From Bacillota bacterium (GTDB taxonomy: Bacteria > Bacillota > DSM-12270 > Thermacetogeniales > Thermacetogeniaceae): a stretch of 64,000 nucleotides of DNA. Made by a program: the position numbers and the translations under genes. This document shows, piece by piece, positions 46,729 through 54,523 of this stretch (position 1 is its first letter; each line of letters begins with the position of its first letter). The stretch is from the NCBI GenBank assembly GCA_029907475.1, contig JARYLU010000008.1, positions 1-64,000 on the forward strand, given 5' to 3'. The notes beneath the pieces were generated by a model. It was not told the origin of the DNA. It worked only from the letters and a program-made list of their open reading frames with translations, and searched no databases.

Positions 46729-48699
46729 ATGGATCTTAACTGGATGATGGCAGTCGCGATTCTACTCCCGCTTGTAGCCGGAATCCTGATCTTCATTTTT
46801 CGCCATTATCAGATCCGCGGCCTGATCGTAGTCATAACGGCCCTCGCACTGATCATCAACTCCATCTATTTCTTAAAGCTGGGCCCCGTTGAGTATACGC
46901 CCGAAGGTTCCAACTGGGGTCTTGCCATTACGGTTCTTGATTATCTCATCTTATTATTTTATATCTACGCAGGTCTCAGTTTACGCAACTGGCTCGTCCT
47001 GATTTTTGCTCTTACCCAGATCGTCCCGCTTGCTTACTGGGAATTTGGAATGGGAGCACATGTGGAATTAGAACCTGCCTTTGTCGTAGACCATCTTGCC
47101 ATTGTGATGACTTTAGTCATCTCCATCATTGGTTCTCTAATCTGTATTTATGCCATTCGTTACATGCATGACCACGAGCACCACCTGCACCTGGAGAAAT
47201 CGCGGCAGTCGCGTTTTCTCTTCTGGCTGGTGATGTTCCTCGGTGCCATGAACGGGCTTGTTTTTGCGAACAACCTGTACTGGCTCTACTTCTTCTGGGA
47301 AGTCACCACCCTTTGCTGCTTCCAGTTAATCGCTCACGACCTGACAAAAGAAGCAATCAACAACGCAGCCCGCGCCCTTTGGATGAACTCGCTGGGTGGC
47401 ACTGCTTTCATCCTGGCGATGATCTATCTTTATGTTAACCACGGCGGAGCAGATGCCCTTTCAATGCAGAACATCATTAGTGGGGGCTTGGGGCAGGCGG
47501 CCGCTTTGCTTCCGGTTGCGCTCCTCTGTTTCACCGGTTTCACCAAAGCAGCCCAGTTGCCTTTCCAGGGCTGGCTGCTGGGAGCGATGGTCGCGCCGAC
47601 TCCGGTTTCCGCGTTACTTCACTCCAGTACAATGGTGAAGGCCGGGGTCTACCTTGTGGTACGTCTGGCTCCTGCCTTCGCAGGAAGCTACCTGGGCGTC
47701 ATGGTTGCCCTCGTGGGAGCTTTTACCTTCTTGGGGGCCTCAGGATTGGCCATCAGCCAGACCACAGGAAAGCGTGTTCTGGCTTACTCTACGATTGCAA
47801 ACCTCGGCTTGATTATTGCTTGTGCGGGAATTAACACACCACTGGCGATTGCTGCTTCGATCCTGCTCATAATCTTCCACGCCATTTCCAAGGGCCTCAT
47901 GTTCCTCTGTGCCGGCACCATCGAGCACATCATTTGGAGCCGGGAAATCGAGGACATGGAAGGCCTTGCCGAAAAGGCTCCGGTTACTACTTTCATTACG
48001 GCGATCGGGATTCTTTCCATGTTCCTGCCTCCCTTTGGTATGCTCCTGGCGAAGTGGATGGCGCTCGAGGCCGCTTATGCAGTTCCTCTCGCGGCCATTC
48101 TCTTCGTTCTGGCCAGCGCCGCAACCATCGTCTTCTGGGCCAAGTGGCTCGGCCGGTTGCTCCAGGTCTTGCCGCGGTTGGGACGGAAGTTCGAGTCCCT
48201 TTCGCTCAGTTATTCGGTGCCCCTGTGGGTGCTCGTAATCGGGATTTTTGTCGTCGGTATCGGCGTTGCCCCGGTTTACGAGAAATTCGTTCACTTTGCT
48301 GTCAATAACGTGATTGCTGCAGAACAGGTATTTGCCGAAGGTTGGAATGTCCTGGTGCCCGGTGTCTCGGCTGTGACGCCTCTTCCTGCTCCGGCAGTAG
48401 GCGCCTATCCTGTTTGGCCGCTCTTCGTCGTGTTTGGGGTCGCCCTCTTGCTTCCCTTCCTCTTCCTGGCGCTGAAGCCCCAGGAACTGCGCCCCGTCTA
48501 CATGTGCGGTGAACAGGTGGGGGATACCGATACGGATGAGTGGGTGACCGCAGCCGACCAGAAGGCAAAGGTCCAGCTAGGTGGCTATTACTTCCAGAAC
48601 GTGCTGGGAGAAGCGGCATTGAATCCCTGGGTAAACACCGTTGCCATTGCCCTCCTCCTGATCCTGTTCGGCGTTGTGTTGGGGGTGGTCTTACAATGA
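46729..48699 (+). CDS. echA: Ech hydrogenase subunit A (proton/ion-pumping NuoL-like)
   Basis: A 656-residue membrane subunit of the antiporter family (NuoL/HyfB-like), about 14-16 helices. The core proton_antipo_M region includes LYFFWEVTTLCCF, FTKAAQLPFQGWLLGAMVAP (with the conserved Lys and Pro) and SALLHSSTMVKAGVY. First gene of a six-gene set matching echA-F in order and size. ATG with AAGGGGGG upstream. Its stop overlaps the echB ATG as ATGA. Confidence 0.9.
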   Translation: MDLNWMMAVAILLPLVAGILIFIFRHYQIRGLIVVITALALIINSIYFLKLGPVEYTPEGSNWGLAITVLDYLILLFYIYAGLSLRNWLVLIFALTQIVPLAYWEFGMGAHVELEPAFVVDHLAIVMTLVISIIGSLICIYAIRYMHDHEHHLHLEKSRQSRFLFWLVMFLGAMNGLVFANNLYWLYFFWEVTTLCCFQLIAHDLTKEAINNAARALWMNSLGGTAFILAMIYLYVNHGGADALSMQNIISGGLGQAAALLPVALLCFTGFTKAAQLPFQGWLLGAMVAPTPVSALLHSSTMVKAGVYLVVRLAPAFAGSYLGVMVALVGAFTFLGASGLAISQTTGKRVLAYSTIANLGLIIACAGINTPLAIAASILLIIFHAISKGLMFLCAGTIEHIIWSREIEDMEGLAEKAPVTTFITAIGILSMFLPPFGMLLAKWMALEAAYAVPLAAILFVLASAATIVFWAKWLGRLLQVLPRLGRKFESLSLSYSVPLWVLVIGIFVVGIGVAPVYEKFVHFAVNNVIAAEQVFAEGWNVLVPGVSAVTPLPAPAVGAYPVWPLFVVFGVALLLPFLFLALKPQELRPVYMCGEQVGDTDTDEWVTAADQKAKVQLGGYYFQNVLGEAALNPWVNTVAIALLLILFGVVLGVVLQ

Positions 48700-49556
48700 A
48701 CCCGTTCTGGATCGCTCTGATCGCTGTTATTGTGGTCCCGATTATCGGCGGGCTCCTGGCCGGAATTGACCGGAAAATTACGGCCCGGCTCCAGGGTCGC
48801 TGGGGTCCCCCGATTGTGCAGCCCTTTTTTGACTTCTTTAAGCTGCTTGGGAAGAGCAGGATTGCAACAAGCAGGATGCAGTTCGTCTGGATCTACGGTT
48901 ACCTCGTTTTCATGATTGCCTGTCTCGTCTTCCTTGTTTTGAAGCTGGATATCTTGTTGCTCGTCTTCCTGCTCGGGTTTGCAGGGGTCAGCTTTGCGCT
49001 GGGCGGCTTCAGTTGCAAGTCCCCCTACAGCCACTTCGGGGCAAACCGCGAGCTTTTGCAGATGCTTTCCTACGAGCCGGTTTTGCTGCTCATGGCTTTA
49101 GGGATTTACGCCCAAAACGGAAGCTTCATGATCAGCGAGATTTTCAACCGTTCCGAACCCTTGCTTGCTTCTCTGTGGCCGATCTTCATTGCGCTGCTGG
49201 TGATCCTGACGATTAAGCTGCGGAAATCTCCCTTTGATATTTCGACTTCCCACCACGCCCACCAGGAGCTGGTAAAGGGGATCATGACCGAGTATTCAGG
49301 CCCGTACTATGCTTTAATCCAGCTCACGGAGTGGTACGAGATCGTGCTCTTGCTCGGGATCATCGCTTTGTTCTGGGCAAATCCGCTGTGGGTCGGAATT
49401 CTCATCGCCCTTGCGGCCTTCATCCTCGAGCTTTTCATTGACAACATCGCCGCCCGTATGACCGCAGGATGGATGGTGCGGTTCAGCTGGGCGATCGGTT
49501 TGGTGCTGTGCGTTTTGAATATTGCATACCTCTATCTGATGAAGGGGGTGTCATAA
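48696..49556 (+). CDS. echB: Ech hydrogenase subunit B (NuoH-like)
   Basis: A 286-residue membrane subunit of the complex I NuoH/HycD family with about eight helices; it contains PIVQPFFDFFKLLGKS, GGFSCKSPYSHFGANRELLQ and ISTSHHAHQELVKG. It anchors the soluble hydrogenase arm and forms the quinone-site-like module coupling electron flow to ion translocation. ATG 48696 overlaps the echA stop. echC begins at the base after its stop. Confidence 0.9.
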   Translation: MNPFWIALIAVIVVPIIGGLLAGIDRKITARLQGRWGPPIVQPFFDFFKLLGKSRIATSRMQFVWIYGYLVFMIACLVFLVLKLDILLLVFLLGFAGVSFALGGFSCKSPYSHFGANRELLQMLSYEPVLLLMALGIYAQNGSFMISEIFNRSEPLLASLWPIFIALLVILTIKLRKSPFDISTSHHAHQELVKGIMTEYSGPYYALIQLTEWYEIVLLLGIIALFWANPLWVGILIALAAFILELFIDNIAARMTAGWMVRFSWAIGLVLCVLNIAYLYLMKGVS

Positions 49557-49994
49557 ATGGGAATCATCCATACTTCCCGGATTAAATCACCCTGGATTAT
49601 GCACTTTGATAACAGTTCCTGTAACGGCTGCGACATCGAGGTCCTGGCCTGTTTAACACCCCTTTATGACGTGGAGCGCTTTGGGATCGTGAACATGGGG
49701 AACCCGAAACACGCCGACGTACTTGTTATTACAGGACCTGTTAACCGTCGTACCGCCCGGGTTTTGAAAAACCTCTATGCTCAGGTTCCCGACCCCAAAA
49801 TGGTGATCGCGGTAGGCACTTGCGCCTGCAGCGGAGGTGTCTTCCACAACTGCTACAACATTCTGGGCGGCGTTGATAAGGTGGTCCCGGTGGACGTCTA
49901 CGTGCCGGGCTGTGCAGCCCGCCCTGAGGCGATTATCGACGGTGTCGTATTGGCCCTGCAAAAACTTGCACAGGCGCAGGGGGTGGCGAAATGA
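49557..49994 (+). CDS. echC: Ech hydrogenase small subunit (EchC, NuoB-like)
   Basis: A 145-residue [4Fe-4S] small subunit. Proximal cluster Cys residues are in SSCNGCDIEVLAC (C22, C25), GTCACSGGVF and VPGCAARPE. This matches NuoB and the small subunit of group 4 [NiFe] hydrogenases. ATG start directly after echB; end overlaps echD by 4 nt. Confidence 0.93.
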   Translation: MGIIHTSRIKSPWIMHFDNSSCNGCDIEVLACLTPLYDVERFGIVNMGNPKHADVLVITGPVNRRTARVLKNLYAQVPDPKMVIAVGTCACSGGVFHNCYNILGGVDKVVPVDVYVPGCAARPEAIIDGVVLALQKLAQAQGVAK

Positions 49995-50371
49995 TCGAGA
50001 ACTTAAAAGAGATCAAAAAAGACCAGTTGCTCTCAGAAGTCAAAAAATTCGCAGATGCGAAGGCAAGATTTGTCACGGCGGTTTGCAACGATCTGGGAGA
50101 TAAACTCGAGGTCACCTATTGCTTTAACTACAGCCCCGGCATGGGGATGAGCTCTTTAAGGATCGTTGTCGGCAAGGACGAGGAAGTACCCAGTATTACA
50201 GGTATTTATTTGACTGCCGTCTTGATCGAGAACGAAATGAAAGAGCTGTTCGGTCTTAAAGTGAAAGACATAGCCATTGACTTCGGCGGTCACATGCTTC
50301 TGGCCCAGGACAGCCCGGTGCTGCCCATGCTCAAGACAAGTGAGGCCGCCGGCGGGAAGGGGGGGGAATAG
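49991..50371 (+). CDS. echD: Ech hydrogenase subunit D (NuoC-like)
   Basis: A 126-residue soluble subunit of the NuoC/EchD type, with VTAVCNDLGDKLEVTYCFNY and the conserved LIENEMKELFGLKVKDIAIDF (quoted as family motif ENEMKELFGL). Structural link between small and large subunits. ATG 49991 overlaps echC as ATGA; echE starts directly after. Confidence 0.88.
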   Translation: MIENLKEIKKDQLLSEVKKFADAKARFVTAVCNDLGDKLEVTYCFNYSPGMGMSSLRIVVGKDEEVPSITGIYLTAVLIENEMKELFGLKVKDIAIDFGGHMLLAQDSPVLPMLKTSEAAGGKGGE

Positions 50372-51454
50372 ATGGCACCGCGTACAATTGCGCCATTTGG
50401 TCCGCAGCACCCGGTTCTCCCGGAACCTGTTCAGTTGAAAATCACCTATGAAGATGAAAAAGTGGTTGAAGTCGTACCCGCCATTGGATACGGGCACCGG
50501 GGAATTGAAAAGGCGTGCGAGCTGAATGAATATCCCAAAAATATTTATCTCTGTGAAAGGATTTGCGGTATCTGCAGTTGCATTCACGGAATTACCTACT
50601 GTGAAGTTGTAGAAAGGTTGTGGCCCCTGGAGATTCCACCCCGTGCCAAATACCTGCGCACCATCTGGTCGGAAATGAGCCGGACCCACAGTCACTTACT
50701 CTGGCTCGGACTTCTGGCCGATGCCTTTGGTTTTGAGAGTATGTTTATGCAGTTCTGGCGGATCCGGGAGAAAGTCCTCGATCTTCTTGAAATGACAACT
50801 GGCCAGCGCGTCACCCAGTCTATTTCCGTTGTCGGCGGCGTCCGCCGGGACATCGACGGCGAGCAGAAGAAAAAGTGCATCGAAGTCTTGAAAGATGTGA
50901 GAAAAGAATCAGAGGCCCTGATTAGCGTTCTCGCAAATGATTACACTGTGAAGGCGCGGACCGTAGGAAAAGGAGTGGTTTCCAAGGAGCAGGCCATTGC
51001 GTTGGGTTGTGCGGGACCAACACTGCGCGGCAGCGGTGTGGCCGAGGACTGCCGGATGCAGAAATACCAGGCGTATGGCGATCTGGAATTTGAGCCCATC
51101 GTGGAAACCGGCGGTGACAGCTATGCCCGGGCTCTCGTGCGAGCTCGTGAGACGCTCCAGGCAATTGACCTGCAGCTGGAGGCCTTCGACAAGATGCCTG
51201 AAGGCGAGATCAGCGTCAAGCCGAAGGGGAACCCACCGGCAAACGAAGCCATCTTCAGAACTGAGCAGCCGCGGGGGGAGGTCTTCTATTACGCAAAAGG
51301 AAACGGCACCCGGAACCTGGAGCGTTTGCGTGTGCGGACACCGACTTATGCTAACATTCCTTCCTTGCTCGTGATGCTGCCCGGATGCGAGCTCGCGGAT
51401 GTCCCAGTCATTGTTCTCTCTATTGACCCGTGCATCAGTTGCACCGAGCGGTAG
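50372..51454 (+). CDS. echE: Ech hydrogenase large (Ni-Fe) subunit
   Basis: Catalytic subunit, 360 residues. Both Ni-binding motifs are intact: CERICGICSCIHG (C65, C68) and the C-terminal DPCISCTER (C354, C357). That marks a true group 4 (4e-type) hydrogenase rather than complex I. The chain ends right after the second motif, so there is no C-terminal peptide to be cleaved and no endopeptidase would be needed. No hyp maturation genes lie in the window. Confidence 0.95.
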   Translation: MAPRTIAPFGPQHPVLPEPVQLKITYEDEKVVEVVPAIGYGHRGIEKACELNEYPKNIYLCERICGICSCIHGITYCEVVERLWPLEIPPRAKYLRTIWSEMSRTHSHLLWLGLLADAFGFESMFMQFWRIREKVLDLLEMTTGQRVTQSISVVGGVRRDIDGEQKKKCIEVLKDVRKESEALISVLANDYTVKARTVGKGVVSKEQAIALGCAGPTLRGSGVAEDCRMQKYQAYGDLEFEPIVETGGDSYARALVRARETLQAIDLQLEAFDKMPEGEISVKPKGNPPANEAIFRTEQPRGEVFYYAKGNGTRNLERLRVRTPTYANIPSLLVMLPGCELADVPVIVLSIDPCISCTER

Positions 51455-51487
51455 AAAAAGGGCGAATCTAAAAGGAGGTGGAGCACA

Positions 51488-51838
51488 ATGCCGTTAATGC
51501 TGCCGACTATTGTCCGCAACCTTTTCGGGGGGCCTGCCACCAGGCTTTACCCCTTCCAGGTCAGGGAGCCTTTCGTCCGGGCGCGGGGACATATCCAGTT
51601 CGATGCTAACAAGTGTATTTTATGTGGAAACTGTGCCCGGCGCTGCCCGGCTGCAGCCATCGAGATCGACAAGGAAAAAAAGGAACTGACTTTTTACCCG
51701 GCCAGCTGCATTATTTGCGAGGTTTGTGCCGAGGCGTGCAACAAAGATGCCATTACTGTAGAGGCCAAATGGCGGACTCCTTTTTACACGAAGCCTGTTG
51801 AAGTACACCAAGCTAAAGGGAAAGAGAAAGCGTCGTAA
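51488..51838 (+). CDS. echF: Ech hydrogenase ferredoxin subunit (EchF)
   Basis: A 116-residue NuoI-like subunit with two [4Fe-4S] motifs: CILCGNCARRC (C43, 46, 49, 53) and CIICEVCAEAC (C74, 77, 80, 84), each with the trailing Pro-like position. It takes electrons from ferredoxin to the proximal cluster. AAGGAGGTGG precedes ATG 51488. Last gene of the operon, followed by a strong terminator. Confidence 0.93.
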   Translation: MPLMLPTIVRNLFGGPATRLYPFQVREPFVRARGHIQFDANKCILCGNCARRCPAAAIEIDKEKKELTFYPASCIICEVCAEACNKDAITVEAKWRTPFYTKPVEVHQAKGKEKAS

Positions 51839-51867
51839 CAGAGGCGCAAACCGTCATTCAGGGAACG

Positions 51868-51910
51868 AAAGTGGGCCCCTTGCCGGAGGGGGCCCACTTT
51901 TTCAATTTTT
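51868..51910 (+). terminator. Terminator of the ech operon
   Basis: AAAGTGGGCCCC (51868-51879) pairs with GGGGCCCACTTT (51889-51900) in a perfect 12-bp stem, followed by TTCAATTTTTT. Confidence 0.93.
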
Positions 51911-51939
51911 TGCTCCAGCAGGAAGCGAGACTGCTATTT

Positions 51940-51968
51940 TTGACAACTGTATTAATTTCAGTTATTAT
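51940..51968 (+). promoter_or_regulatory. Sigma-A promoter upstream of the fur-family gene
   Basis: TTGACA (51940-51945), 17-nt spacer, TATTAT (51963-51968). The AT-rich spacer and flank (ATTAATT ... TTAATTAA) form an imperfect inverted repeat that could be a Fur/PerR operator. It leaves a leader of about 205 nt before the fur gene. Confidence 0.65.
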
Positions 51969-51977
51969 TTTAATTAA

Positions 51978-52039
51978 GGTTACGGAGTGGGCCCGTTCTT
52001 ATTGGAATTGAACCCTGTGTAAAACACACACCGGTAGCC
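51978..52039 (+). other. Candidate structured RNA in the fur leader
   Basis: GGTTACGG (51978-51985) pairs with CCGGTAGCC (52031-52039), enclosing a GTGT-AAA-ACAC hairpin and a TTCTTATTGGAA element. Not recognised as a known riboswitch. The rest of the gap to 52180 is AT-rich without a gene. Confidence 0.35.
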
Positions 52040-52180
52040 TCGTTCCACAAAAAGCCGGCCGTTCTCTTTAAATCTGAAGCCCCAAGGATCTTGTCGAAAA
52101 AAAAGGATTTTTTAGATTTAAGAGCGAAAAGCAAGGGTTAGTGACTGTAGCAGTTCTTTTTAAATTCGATTAGGGGCGGT

Positions 52181-52597
52181 ATGAAAAGCGTGGAGAAACA
52201 GACAAGGATGACCAAACAAAAAAAATTAATCCTGGACATTTTAAGAAGCACGAAAACACATCCTACGGCAGACTGGATCTACGAGCAGGCAAAGCGACAG
52301 ATCCCCAAGATCAGCTTGGGTACGGTTTACCGGAACCTAAAGATCCTTAAGGAAATGGGAGAAATCATGGAACTGGACTACGGGAGCACCTACAGCCGTT
52401 TCGACGGGAATCCCGCGAACCACTACCATTTCACCTGTTTAAAATGCGGCCGCGTCGATGATGTTCCGCTTGCTCCGAAGGAGGACCTGGAAGTAGAGGC
52501 TGGCGGCATCCTGGAAGGGGCCGAGGTAGATACCCACCGCCTCGAATTCTACGGGCGGTGTCCCGCCTGTGTCCGTGAAGATGGCAAGAAGTCATGA
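52181..52597 (+). CDS. Fur-family regulator, PerR-like
   Basis: A 138-residue Fur-family repressor. Winged helix (about 10-85) with ISLGTVYRNLKIL, structural zinc pairs CLKC and CPAC, and regulatory-site residues that resemble PerR: His in THPTADW, Asp in SRFDG, and HYH in NHYHFTC. A peroxide or metal sensor is likely; Fur versus PerR cannot be settled by sequence reading alone. Own promoter at 51940. Confidence 0.88.
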   Translation: MKSVEKQTRMTKQKKLILDILRSTKTHPTADWIYEQAKRQIPKISLGTVYRNLKILKEMGEIMELDYGSTYSRFDGNPANHYHFTCLKCGRVDDVPLAPKEDLEVEAGGILEGAEVDTHRLEFYGRCPACVREDGKKS

Positions 52598-52668
52598 TTT
52601 GCAACTACCGGATCCAGTTGTTGTCCCGGAGAAAGAAAAGAGTTATAATTACCTGGGGGTGGAACAAG

Positions 52669-53004
52669 GTGTTTAATATCGGGCCCTGGGAACTTCTCCT
52701 GATTCTGGCGGTTGCTTTGATCGTTTTTGGCCCCGGCCGGTTGCCCGAAGTGGCGCGGTCACTCGGGAAGGCGGTTAACGAGTTCAGGAAAGCCTCTTCG
52801 AGCGTCCAGCGTGTCTGGGATGAAGTAACGCGGGAGGCCTCCCAAGTTCAAACCGGAGAAACGCTCCGGCAAGCGGCCCGACCCGGGGAGGAAGGGGGGA
52901 AGGACGAAAACGTACCTCTGAATAGCACTGCATTGGAGCGAGTTTCTAAAGATGATGCGGGGGGCCTGCAAGAGGTTGTTCAGCACCGGGAAGAAAAAGT
53001 ATAG
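52669..53004 (+). CDS. tatA: Twin-arginine translocase subunit TatA/TatB
   Basis: A 111-residue protein with an N-terminal helix (FNIGPWELLLILAVALIVFG), the hinge FGPGRLPEVARSLGKA, an amphipathic helix and a charged tail, as in TatA/B. Start GTG 52669 with GGGGGTGG upstream; a longer frame from 52594 overlaps the fur gene. No tatC is adjacent, so its partner must be elsewhere. Confidence 0.9.
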   Translation: MFNIGPWELLLILAVALIVFGPGRLPEVARSLGKAVNEFRKASSSVQRVWDEVTREASQVQTGETLRQAARPGEEGGKDENVPLNSTALERVSKDDAGGLQEVVQHREEKV

Positions 53005-53055
53005 ATTTCGTAAGTAAAAGAACACGGGGAAAAGATTAAATTGTGACCCTGGGGG

Positions 53056-54225
53056 ATGATGTACATGAAACGAAAGCATCTGCTGGCAGCGGTTATTCTG
53101 CTTGCTTTTATTGCCGGTGCTGCGTTCACCGGTGGGGTCTTTTTTGCTGCAGGGAAGCTCTGGTTGAATCCGGTCGGCGCCGCCCGCAACGCTCCGGAGG
53201 ATAGCGGGGAGGAGTACCAGTACAGTAGCCTGCCCGGTACGACGCCCGGTACTATTGCTGGAATTGTTGACAAGGTGGGCCCTGCTGTTGTAAAAATCGA
53301 AACAACAGTAACCACGCGGGGGCGGACGGTTGATCCCTTTTTTAATGACCCTTTCTTCCGGGAGTTTTTCGGGCGCCAGTTTCTTCCGCCCGAAGCAAGG
53401 GTCCGGCAGGAGCTGGGTTCGGGAGTGATTATTTCACAGGATGGGTATATTTTAACTAATGAGCACGTGATCGGAGATGCTCAGGAAATTCAGGTGACGA
53501 TTGTCGGGAGGTCTAAACCGGTTCGCGCAAGGGTTGTAGGGGCGGATCACGACCTCGACCTGGCAGTCTTAAAAGTCGATGCCGGCTCCAATTTACCTAC
53601 TTTAAAACTGGGAAATTCCGACCAGGTTGCTGTAGGTGAGTGGGTAATCGCCATTGGTAACCCGTACGGCCTGGATCATACCGTAACGGTGGGGGTGATC
53701 AGCGCCAAAGGACGCCCCATTACGGTGGAAGACCGCAGCTACCGAAATCTCCTGCAGACCGATGCTTCCATTAACCCCGGCAACAGCGGGGGACCCCTCT
53801 TAAATCTCCAGGGGGAAGTCATCGGGATCAATACTGCGGTCAGTACCCAGGCGCAGGGGATCGGCTTTGCTATTCCTAGCAACACTGTCAAGGGTGTGCT
53901 GGAAGACCTGATCAAAAAAGGGAAAGTCAGCCGGGGCTGGCTAGGGGTAGAAATTCAAGACGTAACACCGGCAATTGCGGATTATTTTGGTTTATCCCGT
54001 TTAGAAGGGGTTTTAATCAGGAATGTTGTTTCCGGGGGGCCCGCGGCACGGAGCGGCCTTCGGAGTGGGGACATCGTTCTTGCCTGGAACGGAAATAAGA
54101 TAGAAAGCACGGAGGATCTGCTCCAAAAGATCCAGGAGGCCGGGCCGGGTAAAAAGGTGCAGCTTACCATCTGGCGTGACCGGCGCTCTCAACAGATCTC
54201 CGTTACGCTGGACGAACGTCCGTAA
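53056..54225 (+). CDS. HtrA/DegP-like serine protease
   Basis: A membrane-anchored or exported trypsin-like protease of 389 residues: N-terminal helix (about 8-32), protease domain with His in LTNEHVIG, Asp in HDLDLAVLKV and Ser in NPGNSGGPLLN, then one PDZ domain (about 290-385). Envelope quality control. ATG 53056, 53059 or 53065 are possible starts. Terminator follows. Confidence 0.95.
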   Translation: MMYMKRKHLLAAVILLAFIAGAAFTGGVFFAAGKLWLNPVGAARNAPEDSGEEYQYSSLPGTTPGTIAGIVDKVGPAVVKIETTVTTRGRTVDPFFNDPFFREFFGRQFLPPEARVRQELGSGVIISQDGYILTNEHVIGDAQEIQVTIVGRSKPVRARVVGADHDLDLAVLKVDAGSNLPTLKLGNSDQVAVGEWVIAIGNPYGLDHTVTVGVISAKGRPITVEDRSYRNLLQTDASINPGNSGGPLLNLQGEVIGINTAVSTQAQGIGFAIPSNTVKGVLEDLIKKGKVSRGWLGVEIQDVTPAIADYFGLSRLEGVLIRNVVSGGPAARSGLRSGDIVLAWNGNKIESTEDLLQKIQEAGPGKKVQLTIWRDRRSQQISVTLDERP

Positions 54226-54260
54226 TCCGGCTGTCCCAAAGTTTACATAAAGACGGCAAG

Positions 54261-54294
54261 CAGACCGTTTTCGCTTACAAGGTCTGTTTTTTTT
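54261..54294 (+). terminator. Terminator after the htrA-like gene
   Basis: CAGACC (54261-54266) pairs with GGTCTG (54281-54286), followed by eight T. Confidence 0.85.
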
Positions 54295-54523
54295 GATCAT
54301 TTCGCTTCCCGGTCTTCTCCCTGGTATCCCTCGCCTTTTGCCGCATTGGCTTGCAAAATTATTTTTGTTGCTTAATCGTACAGGAAAACGGTGAAATAAG
54401 GAGAAAAAGATAAAGAGTATGCATGTAAGCGCAATGCAAGTGCCCGGAAATTTAAGCCGGTGCAAGCGGTATAATTAGCACAACGGATTACCCAAGCGGA
54501 TTTGAAAGCCAGGAGGGTATCGG

